Positions 54,859-64,000 of a stretch of DNA of 64,000 nucleotides are shown here, piece by piece. The position numbers and the translations under genes are program-made. Each line of letters opens with the position of its first letter. The first letter of the stretch is position 1. The stretch is from Thunnus maccoyii (taxonomy: Eukaryota > Chordata > Actinopteri > Scombriformes > Scombridae), in contig NC_056535.1 in NCBI RefSeq assembly GCF_910596095.1, positions 20,786,505 through 20,850,504 of the forward strand, written 5' to 3'. Under the pieces are notes generated by a model. The model had not been told where the DNA came from. It saw nothing but the letters and a program-made list of their open reading frames with translations, and made no database searches.

Positions 54859-57800
54859 GTGCAGGTGGTGTTCATCTTTCCGGAGCATTTTCCTGACATT
54901 TGCTTGTGGTTTGCTGTTTGATTCTCTTTGGTGTAACTATCTGTCAGGAGATGAGCACATGCAGTAAATTCCTTTTGGCCAACTGGGTTGTTATCACAGC
55001 CTAACCTCATGATTATCACTTTGCAAATATTAGTTTTTGTTGGTGTCTTATTGTGCCATTTTAGTGAACATTTATGCTGCATTATTCCAGTTACTGCAGC
55101 CAGTCTGCTGTTATGAAAATCAGTAATAAGTATTAACTCTGATGTAGGTCATGTTAGTATAACATACATGTTTAAATGTATGTTTTATGGCATGTTTTCA
55201 TTATTTGTCATCATGTTTTGCATTCACCTCAGTTTTGGTTTTGCATGAACATTTACATGCAATGTTGTTCATCCATACAAGCAAATTGACATATTTCCTC
55301 CCAAGATATTTACATAAACCTAAAGTAGACATTTACTCTTTTAAATTTTCTTTCTTTCTGATGAAGTTTTTTGTTCATAACTGTCACTGTTGTCTTGCTA
55401 ACGCAGGTCCAGGCCACTCGATTTCAGAGTTCTTTGGTCACAGAATTTTGAAAACAAGTAGCTTTTTTGTTTGTTTTATTATCTAGTAAAAGACTTTGAA
55501 CTGCATAGATAAAGTCTTTATTGTCGGAAGTTGTACATTTCAGAGAAACATGAAAACACTAGCTGGAAATCAGTTAAAGCACAGCCCTTCTTGCTGTGAC
55601 AGAGCTAATCACCAAACCACTGGTTTGTCAGGGAAATAAGATCTTTTTTTTTTTTTTTTTTAATAAACTAGAATACTCCCAATGGGTTGGCTCAAATGTC
55701 ATCTTTTCAAATTTAAGTGGAATCTACTGAACAAGGCAGACTTGTCATGAACAAGTCTGGAAGGCTGAATAAGTTAAATATGTTAAAAAAGTGTCAGTGA
55801 TTACCTGGAAGCAGCATTTGATTGGCACAGACCTTTACTGTATATTACATCACTAAGACTTGCAATAGGGAGGGAAATATTAGGAAAAAGTAGGTTAATC
55901 ATTTTTTAGTACATGTTATCTACCCCTGATGTTGTCATGCTTAAGGTCACAGGTTAGAAATGTTACAGAACCATTCAGGTGAACTACTTAACTGCAGCCC
56001 AGTCTATACCTACAGTATAGATGACCAGTTTAAAAGTCAGAGCTTTGCTGACAGCACGAGAGTCCGGAGGCAAAAACAAATATGAAAGAGAAACTTAATC
56101 ATAGTATTATACTATAAGGAAGAGTTTGGTTTTGTCAGTCTAGTTCCTGAGCAGTTGTGTTTGATTGTCATGATCCTGTTGCAGTCTGACTCTGTGTTCC
56201 TTGGTTGCCATTTTCCACCAATCCACCGGATGCCCTTGGATTTTTTCCCTGTTTGTTAAACTTGACTGAGTGGGAGTGAGCCCTTGAAGTTGACACTGAA
56301 GTTTGCTTTCATACTGACGAGTTTGACACACCTAGTTAGATGTAAGACATGCAGCAATTGATACACCAAGCAATTCATTCAACATGTCTTCTGTATTTAC
56401 ATTCAGGGCATTTAGCAGATGTTCTTATCTAGAGACGGACAGATGTTTGTTCAATGGCTGGATTCTCTGTAACTTATCCTCAACAGATTATGAAACAGGA
56501 GTTTGTTAACACTTGTTTCTGTAGCTTTGAATAATTTGCATTTACAGCCTCGGTGTGCCATGTTAGAAGAACTGCATCATCATGAGAGTTTGCAGATTAT
56601 TGTGTACTTTTTTATTTAACTTTATTCATGTATATTCTAAGATGGGCTTATTGGATATATATATAAGAGTATTGTGTTTCTGGGTACTTGGTTTTCCGTT
56701 TGCCCTGAGTTTTTCCTCCTCTGTCCCCAGTCTGTTTTTCCCTCCACACTTCTGTTCTCACCTGCCCTGCATCAGTCTCGTTAGCCCTGCCCCACTCCCT
56801 GTGTTTTCCCCAGCCTATCAGCTTGCATCTCATCCCCTCGTCAGTTAAATTTGTATTTAAGTCTTGGTTTTCAGTTTAGTGTTAAGACAGAGTTAATTGG
56901 AGAGATTGAGTTCTTATTTGGTACACATGCGATCTTAGTTTGATTAATAAGTTAGCATGTGTTGATTAAAATTAGCAGAGAAAGTCACAGTGCAAAGCTA
57001 TTACCTAGGTTACCTTGCAACTTTTCGTTTTAGTTGTCTCTCATCAATCATTTGAGTCCAATTCTAGTACACTTTGGGTTGTGACTAGATGTTCCTTACA
57101 TTGGTTTTGATGTTTTAAAATGCTCTCTAGATGTATTTGTCTTTCAGTCATGATGTTACTTGAAAAAGACATTTTTAAAACACACAGTTTTTTTTAATTG
57201 ATGTTGCATTTTCATCTTGTTTTCCATAAGAAACAATACAGAATGTCAAGTTTCCCCAATAGTTCTGCACTGAACAACACACACAATTATCTTTTGTACT
57301 GTATTACAACAGTAAATGTAAACATAAAAGTATTCACTGCTGCGGGTTCTTTTAAATCATAATGTGATTGCAACTTTTCTGTGCAGCCATTACTATTTTC
57401 TTTTGTATCTTTTGAGGTGAACAAGCCGGATTTGAGGAACTCCAGGAAGGGTTTGTTCAGGGACATAAAGAAGGTATTCTGTTGCCTATCTTGTTAGACA
57501 TCTTGACGTAAGAAGACCGGTGATGAAACACACTGTTTTTCTTTGGTACAGCCTGTCTGCTTGTTCCACCTACAGTTCATTCTTTTACCATTAGCTGGTA
57601 TGACTCTCCTCTCTTTGAGCAATCAGGATCACTTAATTTTAAGAAACACGTAAAACTGCTTACATGTCTCTGACTGGATCTTGTGTACGATTAATGTGGG
57701 CTCAGTGTTTTGTGCTGTTCTTGTGTACAGAGCGTGGATTTAGATTAACATCTTGTTTATGTCTGAGCAGCTTTCTTTGTCAAGCATGAATTCACCTTTT

Positions 57801-57892
57801 GCCTTCTCGTGTGTTGTAGCTAAACTTTCATTGATAATCTGCACCAACGTCACACGCATGCAAACACATTTTCTGTTTACAGTTTTGGCCTG

Positions 57893-57982
57893 GCACACAC
57901 TTTATAGACACACATACACACGCACACACACTTCATAGACACAAACACACACTTGATAGACACACGCACACACACTTTATAG
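57893..57982. repeat. CA-rich minisatellite
   Basis: Four imperfect units of about 20-30 bases of the form CACACACTT(T/C/G)ATAGACACA, with TTTATAG, TTCATAG and TTGATAG variants. Confidence 0.75.
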
Positions 57983-59818
57983 GAAGTAACCGGCATTTGG
58001 AGAATCAGTATCATTAGTGCACTGGAATGCTTGGTGGTCATTAAAGTAATCTTTCTCTGGGTTGTTTAGAACAGTTAATGTACAATGATGTTGTAGTTTG
58101 AATGTGGTGTCTTCATTTGTTGGCTGGATGAATGCTTGTTTATGGAGGCTTGAACATCAGGTGGAAGGGTTTGTTCAGCTGTTGTCCAGGTTTTGAGATA
58201 CGAGTCTCAGAGATTTCTGCCTCCACCCAAAATTATGGAATTAATAGAATATAACTTGTGCTTACAGCATTAAAAATTACAATAAAATATAAACTCAGTA
58301 AGCAGTGATTCAGTTACTTTGGATAATCCACAGGCTTTGCTCTCAACTGTTTTCATTGAAATTTGCTTTCTGCTGAGGAAATAGTTCCCATAAAACTGCT
58401 AACAGTGTGTTCTGTGGACAAATTAAAACCAAAATAGCTCCATAGCTAGATACCCACTACAGTGATTAAATATGAATATTCATCTGTGTATTACATATAT
58501 AAACTGTACAGTGTACAGTATGTTCATTTTATTCATTTTGGTGCATATGAAGTCCACCAGCTCATCAGTGTGGACATTTCCATAGCTCAGCCACTAGATG
58601 TCAGATGTGTGTATTTTATTGGTTTCACCTATGGCGCTCACACTGTTTGTTGCCTGTAGGGCAGCTGTAATCTGGCACTCAGCGCTTTTACTTGTACATA
58701 CACACAGCATATTTATGTTTTTGGAAGCTGTAGGCCTGAGGTGAGAAAACTCGAGACATATTGTGTTGCTGGAGATGAGGGGAAGGTGGAGCTTCTCGCA
58801 GCTGTGTGGGCAGCAGGTACATTGTGTAGCAAAGGGCTGTTTGAACAACTGATAACAGAGGGGAGTCAACCTGCGTAAATGCTGAAATGATTTTCTTGGT
58901 TCTTATGTTTTGGTTCACTTTGATTATGAAGAAACATGTTTTGTCCTGCAAGCCTGAAACCATTTCCCCCATGTTTGTCTGTAGATTTCCATGGGTTAGC
59001 CTTATGACCTGCAAAGGAAGGAACATTGTTGCACAATACCTGTCAGATTGAAACAACATAGATGTTGTTTGCATCAAGGGAACACCATAAATGTCCTGAT
59101 GTGAAGAAAGAGATACTCTCGCACGTTAGGTGCCTTTGATCCTTTGTGCCAGTGTTAATGTGGTGTGGCTGGCAAACATGATATGCCCTCTCTATCTGTC
59201 CCAAATGTCTGTGACTGTTGCAAAACACTGTCTCAGCTACATTCCCTCTCTGAGAGAGAACCAAGAATACCACCCGCTCTCCCTTGCTTCCTTTTGCCCT
59301 CCTTCCCTCCCACTGCTCCCCCCCTTGCCTGCAGAGTGGCCGGATCAGCCTCGCTCTCTAATCTCCATCGCTGGCCTGAGAAACACTGGGCCCGTTGTTG
59401 ACATGCTGGCCTCATACCCCACAGGGGCTGACAAATTATTAGCCAGCCTCGCTGTGCAGAGTGAGGACAGCCAGCCAGCGAGTCCATGCAGCCAGGCAGC
59501 AGAATACTAAACTGTGCTGCGGGACATGAGGCCATCTGTCATGATCAGCTCTGTGGCAATGATGTTGGAGGAAAATGTGGGAACGACGAGATCTTGTTGC
59601 TTGACGGCGGGGGCGGCTGGTCCGGGTTGAACCAGCTGTGGTGGTGTAACATCACTCAGTTTACAACATCAGATTGTTCCTGCAGAAAAAAACTATGCAT
59701 GTTATCGCAGCCTGAACACATGCGTATTAGGAGGTGTTTTTACCTCACCTTGAAGGGTTAAATAAAGGATTCATCCTCCCCCTTCCAGCAGTAAAACTTG
59801 TTCTTCTTCGTGTCTTTA

Positions 59819-59821
<3 letters not shown>

Positions 59822-59853
<32 letters not shown>
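59822..59853. repeat. (GT)n microsatellite
   Basis: About 16 GT units. Confidence 0.97.
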
Positions 59854-59854
<1 letters not shown>

Positions 59855-60856
59855 CTCACAAGTGTGTTGCAACTTGAATTTGTACATACATCCACATAAG
59901 CAGAGATATATAAACAAAGGTGCACATATTTGTGCATTGTTTTAGTCTACTTTCAGTAAGTTTACTATTTAGGCTTTTGCTTTGTTTTACACCAGCCACA
60001 GCTTAAATTTATTTTGTAACTTATTTTGCAATCTTAGTTTGCAATAGAGGTTTATTCACAGTTACAAAATTTTGCTGAACACAGCAGTGAGAAAACTTTG
60101 ATAAAATTCAACAAAAAATATCTACAAATTAACCTGATTCTTAGAACCATGTTAGCACTGTCCAAGGACTGGAGCAATAATGTTTGCACTCTGGATTAAC
60201 TAACCTGCAGGTCAGGGAAAAAAACTCTTTGCTGTTCAACTCTGAAAACCATTTACAGTTCAAATTGGGGACAAGAGTGTTTGGCTTGATCTATGCCAGT
60301 CTGCTCTGCTACTTACACAGCAGTGAATGACTGACTCACGGTGGCCCATGGGCTTTGGGCAGTAGGAATTTTATGAGCTTGTTGAATAATTTGAGTAAGA
60401 AAGTGTTTTACCTTGTGCTGGAGGCTCATACTGTGTTACGAAATGAACTGAAAAGGGATCAGCAAACGGCTGACTTGCATAGCTGTCACACAAAAATAAG
60501 CATTCCTATTTTCAGTGTTGGACATATTTCATGATTTATTCAGATTGTGAGGGCAGAAAGTTGGAGGGGGAGAAGTGAGTTAAAGACTAATCGCAGACCT
60601 TGAATTCTTACATCACTGCATTGATTGATTTTGGTGTCCAGAGATCCAGAGGTCACAGTTGTGTAAACTTTGGCGACATTATGGACAAATGAACCTGTGA
60701 GAAGTTTTGTTCCTGTGATCTGTGTTATACAACCAATGTCAGACCTGCACAAAGCAATGGTTTAATACAATCAACGTATATACCTATTGAGATGTCTGAT
60801 AAGGAAGGTCACTGTGATAATAGCATACAAACACATTCAGATGAGATTTTTCAGAC

Positions 60857-61808
60857 GTGACCACCGATATAAAACACTAGATATGATGTTACGTCATAAC
60901 TCATGGGATAACCGTCCACCATCTTACCTGGGTGTTGTTTACAATCGCCACCTGTGAGCAGCAACTATGGTTGTCAGCTGTAGCAGCACCTAATCGCTTT
61001 ACTAAAGGACCTAAGAGACCAGGGAGGCTGGTGTTACTTTCCACACATCAGTATAGAGTAGATAGATTTATTTTTTTACATACGGATCCACTAAAACTAC
61101 AAAAAGTTAATGAACTAGGTAACTTTACTGTTAGCTTCCAAGTAACAGACCAGCTGAGTTCTAAGTCAAACTTATTGCTGATTGCGAGCTCTCAACAGCA
61201 TTGATCTGTTAGCTTAGTGTGTTATCTTGCCTTATGTGCAATTTATGGCAATCAATATATTAATATATTACAGTAGGTGGGTTTCTCTCTTGTGTTTCTC
61301 ATTTTAATTGCCTGCCAATATAGGTCATAATATTGAATCTATTTAGGATTTCTACATGAAAAGTATTGATTAATGTAGAATATTAGTCATTCACAATACC
61401 AAACCACAGTTCTTACATATTGAGTTCAGGCAAAATTGATAAAATCATCGTCTGCAATATAAATGCACAATTTCGAGATTATCTTCATGATTGAAAGCAT
61501 GATTTGTTCTCTTGGACCTGTAATAATCAAAATTCTACCAGAATCACTGTTTTTTTTGTTTGTTTTGTTTTTGTTTTGGTTCATTCAAGACAGGCGCACT
61601 TGTCTTACGTTCATTACTTTGAATAAAAATCAGTATTGGTAGAAAAATACAAAGATTGTAAGGACAACATAAGCCTCTTTCACCATAGGTTCAAATTACA
61701 GCAAGTTAAAAACTGGACCCAGGTAAGATGGCTGCCATATGGTTCCATCCCAGAATGGCAAATCACTATGACATGAAGCATCTGGTGTTTTATATCTATG
61801 GTGACCAC
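60857..61808 (+). mobile_element. Degraded DNA transposon with long inverted repeats and a THAP-like remnant
   Basis: 60857-60933 matches the reverse complement of 61717-61808: GTGACCACC / GTGGTCACC, GATATAAAACAC(T/C)AGAT, then CCATCTTACCTGGGT at the inner end. Inside the left arm, ATG at 60967 opens MVVSCSST, and one base out of frame NRFTKG follows. This pairing is like the first zinc-binding part of THAP domains found in P-element-type transposases. A further open stretch with HTDPLKLQK continues to 61203. The frame is broken and no catalytic region is visible. No clear target-site duplication was found. Confidence 0.5.
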
Positions 61809-64000
61809 AAAGAAATTACTACAGAGATGTCACAGTACTTTGCGTAAGTGTTCTTTCTTTGAGACAACACAGTCTGTTGGCAAATTGCATGAGTCAGGAT
61901 GTCTGTAACTGATCCATTTTATTGATGTTACACTCTGTTGACCCTTTGGATTTCAAATGGACATAAGTAATGGAGCAGAAAGCAATTTATTCTTGACTTT
62001 ATATCTGTCATGTTTGACTGTGTGTGTGTGTGTGTGTGTGCGCACTCGTGGTGGTGTTGTGTTACATCCCAAAGCTAACTGATAGGTCTCATCTGTCATC
62101 CTCTGCTCTGTGACTCATCAGACGAGTTATCTGTGATCTCTGAGTTAGACTGCTCTCCTCCTGTGGTTTTTACCTGCTGGAACTGGTGGTATGAGACATT
62201 TCCTACAATCTAATTTGATTTAATTTGCACAGCAATTAAATACTGAAAAGATGATGTGGTGCATTGGGGTGGAGATGTGCTAAAAATGTTTAAACACATT
62301 ATTTTGTATGAGAACATAATATTTTTTTGTTAATAATGATAGTTTTTGTTCCTTTTTTGTTTTTATTCTATTTTACTTGTAGTAATCAATTATTTTTTAA
62401 TAGGACAGATAAAAATAGTACTATACTACTATATCCAATCCAGCATCTGATGCTCATTATATGCACATTTAGCCAAAGATAACTATAAATTTCCCTACAG
62501 ATAAAAGTGCTTTTTCATGTTCTTCAGATCAATGGCAGCCAAAGCGTTCCCCGTTCACATGAGTAGCTTTAGAAGATGCTCCAGAGTGAGATACAAAACC
62601 ACTCACAACAATGACGCACAGTGTTTTCAGATGATGGACTCTCTTAAAGGTAAAACCTCTCTTTTTCAAGCCTCATTTGAAGTTAGGTAGCCTGTTTGTG
62701 AGCAGCTGGAGAAACATCCTATGAGTGGGCGGCTGGATTTGAACAGTAAGAAATTGTTGTCGCTACAGGGTGAAACACTTGGAAGTTAGAGGAGCAGGGA
62801 GCAAGCGAGTACTGTGGAATTTTACCAGGTCAACCTTATGTAAGAGGCTGAGCTGCCACAGGACAGAGGATAAGAGTCATATGCAGAGTCAGACAGAAAG
62901 AGAGAGAAGAGAGAAAGGAGAGCAGCTAGACAGACAAGAGAGGTAGTAATAGAGGATACTGTGGAGGAGGGTAATGCTGTTTATGAGGAGAGAAATAAAG
63001 GAGGAGGTTTGGGAAGTCTCTTGCCTAAAGCTCTGGCCCGACAGCATGACTCTCTTAAGACCTCTAATTCAGTTTTCTTTCTGTCATTGTTGAACCTTTT
63101 CACTCTCCGTTTCCGTCCAACACGTGAGTCATGCTCTGAGGCTGTCAGTCATCGGATGATTTGATGCGGGTTTATTAAAAGGAGGTGCGTCTTTCCCTCT
63201 GACTCAATAATTGCTTCCTTCTGAAGACAGACAGAGCTCAGCATCTGCTATGAAGAACAGAAGAGGAGGAGGAGTAGGAGGAGGAAGGGTTGAGGTGGGA
63301 GGGGGGGTTGCCTGTTTTTAGAAACATACCAGCTGCCACAGTCCGACCCTCGGGGTGTCTGTTCTCCTAAGCACAGGTTAGGAGCTGCCTCAGCCCACAT
63401 GCCCAGTCATTTCAGGGAACCTGACTCTGTCTCCAGTCATAGTCCTTTTCATGGTTCACACAGCGAGTATAAAGACAGATTTCATCATTAAGTGAAAGAG
63501 GTAGAGCTTGTGCTTTCAGTTGCATTTTCCTGGTCAGTGCCTGTATATCTGATGTTGTAGGGTAGTTTTGCCACTTGTATTGAAAAAAGTACACTACAAA
63601 GTTCATTGAAATCATACAATGCACCAGAAAGAATGAGAGTAGAATAATTCTGTGTCAACCTTTTTTGAGGATTTCATTAGTTTTTGAGAAGTGGCAGGAT
63701 GAAATGCATACTTGAGATATGTTGAATGTTTTTCTCTAAATTCAAAAAAAGCCATTTAGATTTTTTAATAGATTTTTGCCAGACATGCCACATCTTTTAA
63801 ACATGAATGCAAACACCGGCTGCTAGTTACCTGCTCATCAGTGAGAAAAGCAATTAACCCCATAGCGTCGTTTAACTAGAGGCTTCACATTACTGTTATC
63901 ACTCCATCACTGGCCTGCATTTTCCAGCATTCACTGATGAGTTGCAGATGAAGGCAGTACCTCTGTAGTCAGTTTCCAGCTGCTCATTAAGGCTGCTTGA
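61809..64000. other. Non-coding flank to the right edge
   Basis: Contains a GT run at about 62019-62040, a purine-rich stretch near 62880-62960 and another near 63255-63310. An exon-like segment at 62528-62649 (acceptor, ATG, 39 open codons, donor) could be the first coding exon of a plus-strand gene continuing beyond the window, but it resembles no protein I know. Confidence 0.4.

Larger units (their letters stand above)
53688..60856. other. Intergenic DNA upstream of tas1r3
   Basis: No supported gene. It contains an (AAT)n-tailed retroposon end (53943-54020), a pair of direct repeats (54110-54250 and 54535-54660), GT microsatellites (54801-54857, 59822-59853), a poly-T near 55644 and a small minisatellite (57893-57982). 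A 126-codon frame at 59130-59510 covers a pyrimidine- and GC-rich patch but resembles no protein family. Confidence 0.5.

Noticed and set aside
58688-59077. 129-codon minus-strand frame
   Set aside because: No family resemblance, no start context or splice partners.
59130-59510. 126-codon plus-strand open frame with a GLRNTGPVVDMLASYPTG stretch
   Set aside because: Low-complexity Pro/Leu/Ser part over a pyrimidine tract, no family match. The GC-rich patch could be a conserved element, but this cannot be shown here.

Overview
This is a eukaryotic window, almost certainly from a teleost fish. It holds six protein-coding genes split into short exons with GT/AG introns, several of them only about 90 to 120 bp long. 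Between and inside the genes lie GT/AT microsatellites and relics of transposon and repeat families typical of ray-finned fish. No prokaryotic operon, CRISPR array, rRNA or tRNA gene was seen. The species cannot be fixed from the sequence alone.

Layout. (1) 1-5129 (+): the 3' half of an M13 zinc metallopeptidase, mmel1 (neprilysin-like), 13 exons, entering from the left edge. (2) 9368-17553 (-): prxl2b, prostamide/prostaglandin F synthase, 7 exons, complete at 201 aa, tail-to-tail with mmel1. (3) 21433-26524 (+): slc45a1, a proton-coupled sugar transporter, 8 coding exons, 815 aa, head-to-head with prxl2b across 3.9 kb. (4) 29586-31378 (-): a prothymosin-alpha-like nuclear protein, 5 exons, 113 aa. 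(5) 42427-47981 (-): an ODAD1/CCDC63-family outer dynein arm docking coiled-coil protein, 14 exons, 567 aa. (6) 49688-53687 (-): tas1r3, a class C taste receptor, 8 coding exons, 855 aa. The 10.3 kb from 53.7 to 64 kb and the 11 kb from 31.4 to 42.4 kb contain no gene I can support.

All joins were made by hand from splice sites, reading phase and family similarity. Each complete model closes in frame with a length near the family norm. mmel1, prxl2b, slc45a1 and tas1r3 all have human counterparts on 1p36, so the window looks like a rearranged piece of that ancestral block. The prothymosin-like and dynein-docking genes do not fit it. The genes have unrelated roles (peptide degradation, prostaglandin synthesis, sugar transport, chromatin, cilia, taste) and form no pathway.

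No previously undescribed system was found. The observations most worth checking are: a hAT-type MITE whose target-site duplication includes a prxl2b splice donor; two extra introns in tas1r3; a degraded THAP-like DNA transposon near 61 kb; an RFX-like palindrome upstream of the ciliary gene; and a prothymosin that has lost most of its acidic tract.
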